Source: Pavlovales sp. CCMP2436 (taxonomy: Eukaryota; Haptophyta; Pavlovophyceae; Pavlovales). From it: 11,800 nt of DNA. The position numbers were made by a program, and so were the translations under genes. Positions 1-7,600 of the stretch are shown here, piece after piece. Numbering within the stretch: position 1 is the first letter of the stretch; the number at the start of each line of letters is the position of its first letter. A model generated the notes under the pieces. It was not told where the DNA came from and did no database searches. It saw nothing but the letters and a program-made list of their open reading frames with translations. Location of the stretch: assembly GCA_026770615.1 (NCBI GenBank), contig MU631966.1, forward strand, positions 23,052-34,851, in the 5' to 3' direction.

Positions 1-44
1 TCCCCCCACCCACACCACCCTCCCCCCCTTCCTCCGCTTCACAG
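1..44 (+). other. 3' end of a cytochrome b5 intron
   Basis: The stretch is almost entirely C and T (runs of six and seven C) and ends in CTTCACAG directly before the cytochrome b5 exon. It shows the C-rich type of polypyrimidine tract also seen in the other introns of this window. The 5' end is outside the window. Confidence 0.75.
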
Positions 45-224
45 TCGTACGACGAAGTGGGTCATTCAGACAACGCCGAGAAGATTCTGATGAAGTTCAA
101 GATCGGCGAGCTGCCCAAGCCCCCCGGCCTCCTCGACGGGGTGCCGATCGTGCCAATCTTGTGCGCGCTCGGCGGCGCTATCGGCATGCTCGGGCTACGC
201 GCGCTTGCGTTGAGGAGGAAATAA
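45..224 (+). CDS. Cytochrome b5, tail-anchored, C-terminal exon (partial)
   Basis: This is the last exon of a gene that enters from the left. A C/T-rich tract ending in CAG at 42-44 is the 3' splice site, and the next 60 codons run in phase 0 to TAA at 222-224. The fragment begins SYDEVGHSDNAEKIL and continues to IGEL, which matches the second half of the cytochrome b5 haem domain. The His of VGHS (codon 63-65) corresponds to the second axial haem ligand; the HPGG half lies outside the window. After a short Pro-rich linker there is one hydrophobic segment of about 22 residues (roughly 141-206) and a basic RRK end, the arrangement of a tail anchor facing the cytosol. Cytochrome b5 passes electrons to desaturases and P450-type enzymes at the ER; the basic tail could instead favour the mitochondrial outer membrane (inference). 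Family assignment is strong; the isoform is not determined. Confidence 0.85.
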   Translation, partial: SYDEVGHSDNAEKILMKFKIGELPKPPGLLDGVPIVPILCALGGAIGMLGLRALALRRK

Positions 225-899
225 GCGCGCGCGCTCGTCGCCTCGCCTTTCCATCACGATATTGTCGAGGCGCCGCCCTCCCCCTAGAACTAGACTTATC
301 TATGCAGCACAGCAGCAAAAGTGACGTCGTTATGAACCGACGAGGATGAGAGGCCACTCGAGCGGAATGAATTATCTATTATTCTGAATTATATGACTGT
401 ATGGTGAGCATCGAGCGTACATTAATACGTCGCTGTCTAAGTCGTGCCCGTCAGAAATAGCCATATTCTTATTAAACTATTATAGCTACTATACTTGATT
501 ATTTAATCATTTGTTTGAATTCTAACGTTAGTACTACACTCACTAACGATTCTGACAGTGACTCTGAGCTAATGTCCACTGCTTCTCAACTATAACTTTT
601 AATAAATTCTAAAAATAATTAAAGGACCGTCGAAAGTCGAACGCGCCTCATGCGCCGCCAGGACCGGCTGGCCCCGACCCCACTCGAACATGATATCGAG
701 CAACGCCTGGAGAATAACGCGCTCGAGACACTGCCAGACGGTTTTGCGCAGGCGGCACAGCCGAGGGCAACGCCGCAGGTCTCGGTCAAAACGATCGATT
801 CCAGCTTTCCCCGCCCGTGCTTTCCCACCCTACATCTCCGCAACAGTCGGACCGCCTCTGCATGCCATACGTGCGCGCGCTTTTTTTATAATAAGCCCG
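225..899. other. Spacer between convergent genes: AT-rich then GC-rich block
   Basis: This region separates the ends of two converging genes, cytochrome b5 (+) and the five-exon minus gene. From about 360 to 640 it is AT-rich, with AATAAA at 601-606 as a possible polyadenylation signal for cytochrome b5. From about 640 to 840 it turns GC-rich, and the minus strand is open for about 75 codons without a match I recognise. No tRNA or other RNA gene was seen. Confidence 0.5.
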
Positions 900-2624
900 T
901 CACCAATCCTCGGAGGGCGCGATGTACCCGCGCTGGATGAGCTGCGTGTGCTGCTCCTCGAGCAAGGCCTCGAGCTCGGCGAGCGACTCGAGCGACGAGC
1001 GGCTGTGACGATTAGTTATTGAGTTATTGAGTTATTGAGCCAGGGTTCGGAAGCGACTCGAGCAACGAGCGGCTGCGATGATTAGTTATTGACTTATTTA
1101 TCTATAATTGATTCCGCTCGAGACCCCTCAGTTATTGAACTAGTAAGATATTGAGTTATTGAGTTATTAAGTTATTGAGCCAGGATTCGAAAGCGACTCG
1201 AGCGACGAGGATTTGTTATTGAGTTACTGACTTAATGAGTTATTGAGCTATTTAGTCAGGGTTCGAAAGCCAGACGGTATCCGTGTGCTCTGCAAAGGTC
1301 GGTATCCGTGTGCTCTGCAAAGGTCCCTTGATCCGAGTGTTTCTCAACAGTTGGGTCCGGTGGAGACCTGTCAGGGGACGGACGTATTTCTAGATTTTTA
1401 CACACTCGAGCTACAAACGCCTGCTGATGAGTTATTGAGCTATTTAGTCAGGGGTTGGAAGAGACTCGAGCGACGAACGGCTGAGATTATTAATAATCAG
1501 ATAATAATTCTGATCGTGGCAAGGGGCGCAGTGTGATTATTATGTGGGTGTGTGCGTGTGTGGATGTGCACATGCGTGTGTGGGAATGGGTCACGGCTAC
1601 GACTCCCGCCCAACGCCTCCTCTGCTGCGTGTTGGCATGCAAAGCTCTCAGACCCAGACCTGTTGCAAACTGCTGAGCCGCTTATAATCATGATTCAGTA
1701 ATGATTGCAACAAAGGGCGGGTCAGGCTGCCTAGTGTGAGATGTTTGTCGACAACAAATAGGAACTAACGTGTGAAAGACTAATCATTCCTGTCCGGATG
1801 AACTGATCCGGACTCAGCGGCCAAAGCTGCGCGAAAGCCGAAGCCAAGGGCAACGCTATGTCTGGATCTAAATATAACTCGACACTGAATTAGTGCGGGA
1901 ATTGATGTGCGGGGCAGGGGTATGACTTGGGTGAATAGGGTGCGGACGGGGCGAGGGCGCAGTGCTACGACAGTTTAAGGCATATGCAAATGGTCGTAGT
2001 CCAGCGAATAGAAAAGAACAGCCCCCCCCCCATCCTCCCAAAAAAAAAACGCACACAGAGGGCGCCGTCTCCGCGTCGGCGTAGCTCCTGCGGTGCGGAC
2101 TGGCCGCCGGCGTGGTCGTCACGCGCGACGGCGTCGGCGGCGCAGTGCCTGGCCGGGAGCTGTGCGTGTGCGCGTCGGCCAGCCCGAGAGAGTCCGCCGC
2201 CACCTTACGCTGGGGCGTGGGCAGCGACTGACCCACCGCGGCGAACCACTCCTTCTGCTTCCGCGACTGCTCGGCGCGCGCGCCGTCGACGCGCTCGCGG
2301 AGGCGCTGCTGGTGCTCGTGCAGCAGAGAGTCGAGCTGTTTTCATCGGTATGGGAGGGGGGGGGGTCACAGAGACAGTCAGCTATGGCGCAGGGCGAAGG
2401 TGCAGTCACCTCACTGGCGCAATTCCAAAATAAATAAAAACAAATTGTGCACCTGAAGGGTGGCGCAGCCCCCCAAATAAATACTGATAGGGATTCAAGC
2501 TGGCGTCTGACTGTTCTGAATGTTTTGCTAATACACTTAAGCCGCACCTGAAAGGTGGTAGAACGGTCCAGCAAGGGGAATGGCGAAGGCTTTGTCAACA
2601 CAAAAACAATGACAAAGACAAAGA

Positions 2625-2663
<39 letters not shown>

Positions 2664-3887
2664 CTCAAGTTGGTCGGCGGAAGACGAGGGCGTCAGCGAC
2701 ACGCGGTGCGAACCCAGCTCAGAGGTCGCGGCATCGGCGTAATTGGCAGGCTGTGCCCAGCGAGCCGAGTCGCGTGGCGCGTTGAGCGCTCCATGGCGCA
2801 CGTGCGGCGCCTTGGCTGCCGCACCCGCACCGACGCTGCCCTTGCCGCGAGCGCTGCCAACATCGAAATGGTGGGCGTTCTCCTTGCCGCCAGCCGCATG
2901 CCGAGCCGTGCCCGTCGAAGCCTCTGTCTGCGTGCCAATGGTAGAAATGGTCTGCGTCCCGTGCTCGTTGGTACGCTTCTTGAGCGAGCTGCGCGCACTC
3001 GACGGCAGTCTGGGCTTGCGCGGCGGCAGCAGCTGGTCGAGGTTGAGCATGCCTTCGCGCGCACGGGGGGTGGGGTGGGGTTTGGGGGTTGGATCGACGT
3101 TGAGCGAGCGGCAGCAAAAAGGGGAGGAGGTGCTCTGTAAACTGGTGGCAGGGATCAAGAGGGCGCGCACCCTGAGACATTGAGACGTAGCTCTGCCAGT
3201 CGCCAGCGTACCCGCTGCCACGCCCAAGGCTCGCCGGCGGAGGACCCGTGCGCAGGTCGGACATGTGCGCGGCCGGGTGCGAGTGCGTCCGCCGGCCGAG
3301 TGTGTTGGCGAGCGTGTTGCTCGAGTCGCGATAAACCTCGTACGGGTCGCTGGCGCGCGTGTACGTCATCTCGTTGAACTTGCGCGCGCGGGTGGGTTCG
3401 CGCTCGGTCGCATGGCCGATCATCCCCGCCTTCGTCGTGGACCGCTGGCCGACGCCGCGCTGCCGGCTCGCGGTCATCGGGATCGTGAGGATAATCTGCG
3501 GAGTCGTGACCACACTCCGGCTCGGCGTGCTCGTCGGCGTCACCAGCCGGCGGTGCTCGCGCACCTCGACGCCTAGCATCACCCGCAGCGACTCCCAGCC
3601 CAGCTGCCCGATTTAAGATTTGATTTGAAAATTGGCGCGCTCGGCGTTGCAGGTTGGGGACAGGATTGTGGACAGGGTAGGTAATGCGTCCTACAAACCT
3701 GCAAGATCCACCGAATTCGGTGCTTATTCTTCGCACTGCACCCGTTCGCCGCGGGGGGCGAGCCCCAAGAATGGGAGATTAAGCGCTCAGGCGTCCACGC
3801 TACTCTCGGAGTCCCGCGGACGCTGCTTGATTCGAGGCTGCGGTGATGAGCGACGAGGGCGCAGTTTTCCACCTCGACCTTCAGCAT
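900..3887 (-). CDS. Five-exon gene: disordered protein with TQT motifs and C-terminal coiled coils
   Basis: I do not recognise the family. The model is exon 1 3887-3699, exon 2 3603-3171, exon 3 3052-2661, exon 4 2335-2055 and exon 5 1002-900 (TGA at 902-900), giving 1398 nt and 465 residues. All four introns are GT-AG and their phases agree across every junction (0, 1, 0, 2), which is the main support. Residues 1-330 are mostly Ser/Thr/Pro/Arg-rich and look disordered. TQT occurs at residues 240-242 and 248-250, resembling paired LC8 dynein light-chain sites. Exon 4 opens with a helix beginning LDSLLHEHQQRLRERV, followed by a Thr/Pro-rich stretch. Exon 5 encodes a second amphipathic helix (SLESLAELEALLEEQ) and ends GYIAPSEDW. 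A cytoskeletal or scaffold role is inference. Exon 1 is the weakest part: its codon use is less GC-biased, and translation could start at 3926 (in frame) or within exon 2 at ATG 3579. Confidence 0.7.
982..1483. repeat. Degenerate tandem units carrying exon-boundary copies and TTATTGAG repeats
   Basis: A segment of 18 to 24 bp beginning AGCGACTCGAGCGACGAG occurs at 982-1005 (inside exon 5), 1052-1075, 1192-1209 and 1460-1483. The spacers between copies carry repeated TTATTGAG units (for example around 1015-1040, 1150-1180 and 1215-1255) and a CCAGGRTTCG block before the second and third copies. On the minus strand the copies near 1075 and 1483 recreate CAG followed by the first exon bases, that is, a duplicated splice acceptor. 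Confidence 0.8.
1276..1325. repeat. Perfect 25-bp tandem duplication
   Basis: Units at 1276-1300 and 1301-1325 are identical (each starts GGTATCCGTG). The repeat lies in intron 4 of the five-exon gene and points to a recent local duplication. Confidence 0.95.
1543..1583. repeat. GT-rich microsatellite, interrupted
   Basis: An imperfect GT/TG tract with a central TGCACATGCG interruption, inside intron 4 of the five-exon gene. Confidence 0.8.
1752..1859 (-). repeat. Dispersed 108-nt repeat, copy A, with hairpin
   Basis: Read on the minus strand, this matches 11638-11745 (+) without gaps over 108 nt, at about 84% identity by my count. A 31-nt core is identical (1809-1839 here). Next to the core is an 8-bp hairpin with arms GTCCGGAT and ATCCGGAC around a 6-nt loop. 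It is in the same orientation as the host intron. I cannot name the family. Confidence 0.8.
2482..2516 (+). repeat. 35-bp dispersed repeat, copy 1
   Basis: This 35-bp block matches 4803-4837 with one mismatch (G against A at its fifth base). Its core begins ATAGGGATTCAAGCTGGCG. It lies in intron 3 of the five-exon gene. Confidence 0.9.
2627..2659. repeat. Homopolymer of 33 A (33 T on the minus strand)
   Basis: The A run abuts the 5' splice site of intron 3 of the five-exon gene. On the minus strand exon 3 ends GAGCAG at 2661 and the intron begins G at 2660 followed by 33 T. Confidence 0.95.
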
Positions 3888-3918
3888 CGCTACAGTACAT
3901 ACGACCAGACTGTGGCTG

Positions 3919-3943
3919 GCGCCCATTTTTTAAAAATGGGCGC
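3919..3943. promoter_or_regulatory. 25-bp palindrome in a candidate bidirectional promoter
   Basis: Arms of 12 bp (GCGCCCATTTTT and AAAAATGGGCGC) flank one T, with perfect pairing. The element lies between the start of the minus five-exon gene (3887) and the plus MsrA-like start (3955), which are only 67 bp apart. Each arm carries an ATGGGCGC on its outward strand, so it also holds mirrored ATGs: the minus one (3926) is in frame with exon 1, the plus one (3936) is not in frame with MsrA. A role as a shared promoter or factor-binding site is inference from position and symmetry. Confidence 0.5.
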
Positions 3944-3954
3944 GAAGATCTGCG

Positions 3955-4734
3955 ATGGCGGCCGTCATTTTAAGAGCTCTCGCACTCGCATCGCCGGTCA
4001 GATCCCGGCAGCTAGCCGCCGTCGGCGGCGGCCGGCGTGCGGCGCTGGCCCACGCGGTGGCGGTGACCGCCACCGCGCTGCTTGCGCCGGCGCCGTACGC
4101 CGCCGGCGCCACGGACGCGCCCGCGGAGGCGTCTGCGCTCTTCACCGCGGGGGACGCGAGATTCTTGCAGCCCGCCTTCGACGACATCCGATACCTCGGG
4201 GTCCGCTCGACGGTGGTGGGTTTTGTGCGCGCTGCCGATGGTGCCGAGCTCCCCGCCGTCCTCGTCTCTTACGACCCGGCCAAGCTCACGTACAAGCGGC
4301 TGCTCGGCGCGTTCTGGCGCGGGATCGACCCCACCCGCTCCGCGGCGCAGGGGCAGTTTGGCAGCGCGGGCCCGAGCGTGATCTGGGCCTCCAGCCAGGC
4401 CGAGCTCACGATCGCGCAGGAGTCGCGCAGGCGCCTCGAGGCCTCTGACCTTTTCAAAGGGCTCGCGATCGAGACCGAGGTGCGGGCTATCGACCAGGGC
4501 GACGCGTCGGGCAGTGGGCTGTGGACAGCCGCGGCGGACTCCGAGCAGGATTGGTACCGCCGGCAGCCGCAGGCCTACGAGAAGCTGCGCGCTCAGTCGG
4601 GCCGCAGCGGCTGGTTCGAGCGCACGTACCGGCCGATCACGACGACGGCCTGTGCGGACGGGGTGTGCGGCTACGTCTACTTCCCGTGCTCCGACGAGAA
4701 CGGGTGCACCGCGATCATGCAGGGCAAGTGGTGA
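3955..4734 (+). CDS. MsrA-like protein without the catalytic cysteine, probably thylakoid lumen
   Basis: This is an intronless 259-residue protein. Residues 66-225 follow the methionine sulfoxide reductase A fold: VGF near 90, then VSYDPAKLTYKRLLGAFW and DPTR (about 104-128), and a late ADSEQDWY block (about 194-201) matching the usual AE-YHQ-Y region. Classical MsrA reduces Met-S-sulfoxide with a cysteine in GCFW. Here the equivalent stretch reads GDARFLQPAF (66-75) with no cysteine, and the usual QYRS segment reads SAGPS. The only cysteines (233, 238, 245, 251) lie in a C-terminal extension. Residues 27-52 hold RR, a hydrophobic run and an Ala-rich AGA end, resembling a Tat-type lumen-targeting signal. 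Start choice: the first in-frame ATG, with the signal following. It is divergently paired with the five-exon minus gene. It may be a non-enzymatic or rewired MsrA relative; reductase activity by the standard mechanism is unlikely. Confidence 0.8.
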   Translation: MAAVILRALALASPVRSRQLAAVGGGRRAALAHAVAVTATALLAPAPYAAGATDAPAEASALFTAGDARFLQPAFDDIRYLGVRSTVVGFVRAADGAELPAVLVSYDPAKLTYKRLLGAFWRGIDPTRSAAQGQFGSAGPSVIWASSQAELTIAQESRRRLEASDLFKGLAIETEVRAIDQGDASGSGLWTAAADSEQDWYRRQPQAYEKLRAQSGRSGWFERTYRPITTTACADGVCGYVYFPCSDENGCTAIMQGKW

Positions 4735-4802
4735 GGCTGCGCAGGCGTGCGTTAGTGTCAAAATGGTGCCACATGGTCCAACTAGAAGCGCTGCTTGTAT
4801 AT

Positions 4803-4837
4803 TACTAATAGGGATTCAAGCTGGCGTCTGACTGTTC
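4803..4837 (+). repeat. 35-bp dispersed repeat, copy 2
   Basis: Same block as 2482-2516 with one mismatch, in the same orientation. It lies about 70 bp downstream of the MsrA-like stop codon. The flanks of the two copies do not match, so this is not part of a longer local duplication. Confidence 0.9.
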
Positions 4838-4872
4838 CCGTGTGATCCAAGCTGCTTGTGTCCCCCATATGC

Positions 4873-4876
<4 letters not shown>

Positions 4877-4904
<28 letters not shown>
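4877..4904. repeat. (CT)14 microsatellite
   Basis: Uninterrupted CT dinucleotides, 28 nt, upstream of the large coiled-coil gene. Confidence 0.95.
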
Positions 4905-5119
4905 TGCCCGCGCGGCACCATCCGGTTACCGGCGGAATTGTGACCGGGCTGACTCCCTCAGACTACCAAGGCACATGCGTCGTCAGGCTTCGCTATTTTA
5001 CTCTTTTAGTCAGTTGTCCGTTAGTTATTGAGCGTTAACGCCGGCCGCCTTGACCGCCTTGACCGCGCAACGCCGAGCTCGCTGACCTCGAGGGCGTGAG
5101 TGCGGCGCAACCAGGCACC

Positions 5120-7180
5120 ATGGCGAACGAACGGGACGAACAGCTCGTCCAGCTCGAGACGCGCTGCCGCGAGCTCGAGAACGCGCTCGCCGCCTCGGCC
5201 TCGGGAGACGAGCGTGAGGCGCGCCGCGCGTTCGCCGCCGCGCACTACGAGCAGCTGCGGCAGCTGGAGGAGTCGTGCCTGTCCAAGCTCGAGGGCCAGG
5301 ACGCACTAGCGCGCACAAAGGAGCGATTTGAACGCGACAACGAGCTTCTCAGGTTGGAGCTCAACGGCGCGCGGCGCGAGCTTGAGCGGAGCGCTACGGG
5401 TGCGGGCGCGGCGGCCACTGCAGACGGCCGGCGCGCCGCCGAAGAGCTGGCGCGCTTACGTGCGACACTCGACCAGGCGCTCTCCGACGTGGAGCAGGCC
5501 CGCAAGCAGCGCGACGAGGCGAAGCGAGGCCCGGCTGCCACGCGCGAGGCCGCGCGCGCGGCTGCCGCGCGCGAGTCCGAACTTGTCGCGGCGGGCGACG
5601 CCCTGGGCGCCGCGCGGACCGAGCTGCGCGGCCTGCGCGGTGCGGTTGGCGCGCTGCGCGCGGGCGCGGCGGCGGACGTCGAGGCAGCACTCGCACGCGT
5701 GCGGGCCGACGTGGGCGACTCGGTGCGCGCGTTTTGCGAGGCGGCTGCAGCGAGCACGGCAGTGGACGCGTTCCAGCGGCAGCGGCGGTATCAGGCGGCA
5801 CTCGACGAGGCGCAGGCGGGGAACGGTAGGCTCGAGCGCGAGCTTGCGGATGTCCACGGGCGGCTGCACGAGGCAACGAGCGCGGTGGCGGCGGCAGCGG
5901 CCCGGGCGGCGGCGGCGGATAACGAGGCAGGCGCACGGGGCGCAGAGGCCGCCCGTGCGGATGCCGCGCTCCGTGCCGAGGCCGCCGCGCGTGCCGACGC
6001 CGAAGTGCACGGCGCCGCCGCAGTTGCCGCGGAAGACGCCGCTGCCGCCGCCGTTGCCGAGCGCGACGAGGCCTGGCGCGCACGAGCAGCGGCCGTGGCC
6101 GATCTCCTGGCGGCGCGCGCCGAGCTCGAGCGCGCGCGCGCGGCGGAGGGCGCAGCGGCCGTTGCGCTGCGCGCCGAAGCGGCCACCAAGCGCGACGCAC
6201 TTGCGGCCCTCGCGCGCGCGAGCGCGCACGCGGCAGGCGCGAGTGAGACGCAGGTGCGGGTGGCGGCCGAGCGCGCGGCCGAGCTTGCCGCCGAGCTCGC
6301 CGCCGGGCGCGTGGCGGTGCGCGTGTCGCGCAACGCGTTGGCGGACGCGGACGGCGCGCTGGCAAAGGCGGGGGCCGCGGTGGCCGCCGCCACCGCCGCG
6401 GCGGACGCACACGCGGCGCGTGCGAGCGTGCTGGAGGCGGAGGCGGGGCGTTCGCACGCGATCTTCGAGCGGGCGGCTGCGGCTGCGGGCGAGAGCGCGC
6501 GCTTGGCGGCGGCGGATTCGGCGGCGGCGAGGCGGGCGGTGGTGGTGGAGCTGGAGGGGCGGCGCGCGGCGGAGGAGGACGTCATCGCCGCGCGCGCTGC
6601 GTTCGCCGCCGCCGCCACCGCCGAGCGCGGGGCCGCGGGCACGGCCGAGACGCGCGCGCGCGCGCAAGCAGTGTGCGAGCGGGCGCTCGCGGCCTCTCTC
6701 GCCGACGCGGAGGCGGAGGCGGCGCGCGAGGCGAAGCGGACGAACGCCGCGGCCGAGGAGGCGCGGGTGGGCGCGGGCGGCATGCTGAACCAGCTCGAGG
6801 GATCGCTGCTGCGCGTGAGCGAGGTGGTGCGCCGCAAGGAGGCGGAGTGCGAGTCCCTCCGTATGGTGGTGCACGCCGAGTGCCTCGAGCGACAACGGCT
6901 GCACGAGCTCCTCGCCGCGCTCGGCGTGCCCGCGACCGGTGCCGGCGCGCCACCCGCTCCACCAGGCCCCGCCGGTGGCGCTCCAGTGGGCCCGCCGCCG
7001 ACGGTGGTGCGGGCGGCGGCCCCGCCGGGCGCGACGGAGGCAGATCCGGGGACGGCGGCCGACGCGGCGGCCTGGGCAACCAACCTTGCTTTTGCGCGTA
7101 GCGGCAGCGGCGGCACGGGCAGAAGAGCCTCGGCCACGCAGCAGCAGGCCGCCCGCCGCTCGCTCGTGCGAGGGTCCTAG
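5120..7180 (+). CDS. Alanine-rich long coiled-coil protein
   Basis: An intronless frame of 686 residues ending in TAG at 7178-7180. The start is placed at 5120 because ACCATGG is a strong context; the frame is open eight codons further upstream but has no ATG there. Residues 1 to about 600 are dense in Ala, Glu, Arg and Leu with heptad-like spacing, as in the opening RDEQLVQLETRCRELENAL, and predict an almost continuous coiled coil. The stretch at about 555-604 (starting MLNQLEGSLLRVSEVVRRKE) is less Ala-biased and looks like the best-constrained part. Residues 605-686 are Pro/Gly/Ala-rich and basic, probably disordered, ending RRSLVRGS. No signal peptide or membrane segment is seen. GC content is very high, which also keeps antisense frames open. 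I do not recognise the family; a structural or cytoskeletal role is the usual inference for such proteins. Confidence 0.8.
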   Translation: MANERDEQLVQLETRCRELENALAASASGDEREARRAFAAAHYEQLRQLEESCLSKLEGQDALARTKERFERDNELLRLELNGARRELERSATGAGAAATADGRRAAEELARLRATLDQALSDVEQARKQRDEAKRGPAATREAARAAAARESELVAAGDALGAARTELRGLRGAVGALRAGAAADVEAALARVRADVGDSVRAFCEAAAASTAVDAFQRQRRYQAALDEAQAGNGRLERELADVHGRLHEATSAVAAAAARAAAADNEAGARGAEAARADAALRAEAAARADAEVHGAAAVAAEDAAAAAVAERDEAWRARAAAVADLLAARAELERARAAEGAAAVALRAEAATKRDALAALARASAHAAGASETQVRVAAERAAELAAELAAGRVAVRVSRNALADADGALAKAGAAVAAATAAADAHAARASVLEAEAGRSHAIFERAAAAAGESARLAAADSAAARRAVVVELEGRRAAEEDVIAARAAFAAAATAERGAAGTAETRARAQAVCERALAASLADAEAEAAREAKRTNAAAEEARVGAGGMLNQLEGSLLRVSEVVRRKEAECESLRMVVHAECLERQRLHELLAALGVPATGAGAPPAPPGPAGGAPVGPPPTVVRAAAPPGATEADPGTAADAAAWATNLAFARSGSGGTGRRASATQQQAARRSLVRGS

Positions 7181-7600
7181 CGCGCGCCTAATGTAGTGTT
7201 ATGATGCCACTTCTACCGCCTACATGGCGCAGTTTCTGCGTCTAGATGGGCACTCTCGGCGTCCATTTTCCCTCGGACACGCCAAAAATTGAGAAATTTA
7301 CTAGAGGTAAATAAAGAAATACATACATATAGCCTAACGCCGGCGGTCAATGTCGCTGGGAGTGGGTGTCCTGTTATGTGCTGTCAATGACACAGAAAAT
7401 GAATACAGTAGATAAAAGAGTACTTTAGCATATATGGGAGTATGGGCATGGCTTTTGGCCGAAAACCGTCTGTATCCGGGCATTATCAATATACGCCATG
7501 GTTCAGAGGTTCGCGTCGCCTCAGGCTTAGTCGGTGGGCAGGGCGCAGGACCTAGCCATCGGCCATGATCGGTAGCATCACCAGGTTGCACTAGGCAGCA
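7181..7600. other. Spacer between converging genes
   Basis: This joins the 3' ends of the coiled-coil gene (+) and the RBR-like gene (-). AATAAA at 7310-7315 could serve the plus gene. AGCATCACC is repeated around 7574 and 7598, the second copy overlapping the stop of the minus gene. I see no gene here. Confidence 0.6.

Larger units (their letters stand above)
1003..2054 (-). other. Intron 4 of the five-exon gene, repeat-rich
   Basis: This intron of 1052 nt is far longer than the other three (95, 118 and 325 nt). On the minus strand it starts GTGCGT followed by ten T, and it ends CGTCACAG. It contains three degenerate copies of the exon 5 start, TTATTGAG-type repeats, a 25-bp perfect tandem duplication, a GT-rich tract and one copy of the 108-nt dispersed repeat. 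Splice phase 2 on both sides supports its being one intron. Confidence 0.65.
4735..5119. other. Spacer between the MsrA-like and coiled-coil genes
   Basis: This spacer holds the second 35-bp dispersed repeat (4803-4837) and a CT microsatellite (4877-4904). A single TTATTGAG (5024-5031) of the kind repeated in intron 4 of the minus gene also occurs. No reading frame here looks coding. The promoter and 5' leader of the downstream gene must lie here, but I see no clear TATA element. Confidence 0.6.

Noticed and set aside
1040..1270. tRNA-like B boxes (GGTTCGAA near 1260, GGATTCGAA near 1183)
   Set aside because: No matching A box, acceptor stem or anticodon arm; they are part of the degenerate intron repeats.
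1797..1845. Hammerhead ribozyme in the 108-nt repeat (CTGA, a stem, then GAAA)
   Set aside because: The invariant CUGANGA core is incomplete and the other copy (11638-11745) lacks it as well, so the catalytic core cannot form.
1984..2437. Plus-strand open frames of 114 and 149 codons
   Set aside because: They lie opposite exon 4 of the minus gene, whose frame is supported by splice phase on both sides and by a coiled-coil pattern; the plus translations are low-complexity Arg/Ala.
3948..3969. YY1-like GATGGCGGC element over the MsrA-like start codon
   Set aside because: The motif is short, GC-rich and known from animals; in a GC-rich start region it is not distinguishable from chance.
3843..4448. 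Plus-strand 201-codon frame overlapping the MsrA-like gene
   Set aside because: It is an off-frame shadow: the overlapping frame at 3955-4734 carries the MsrA fold motifs and a targeting signal, while this one becomes Arg-rich without motifs.
5394..7137. Long minus-strand open frames of 338 to 482 codons opposite the coiled-coil gene
   Set aside because: Very high GC and Ala codons (GCN) on the sense strand remove stops from the antisense. The translations are Arg/Ala/Pro monotony without domain signals, and the plus frame has heptads and a strong start context.
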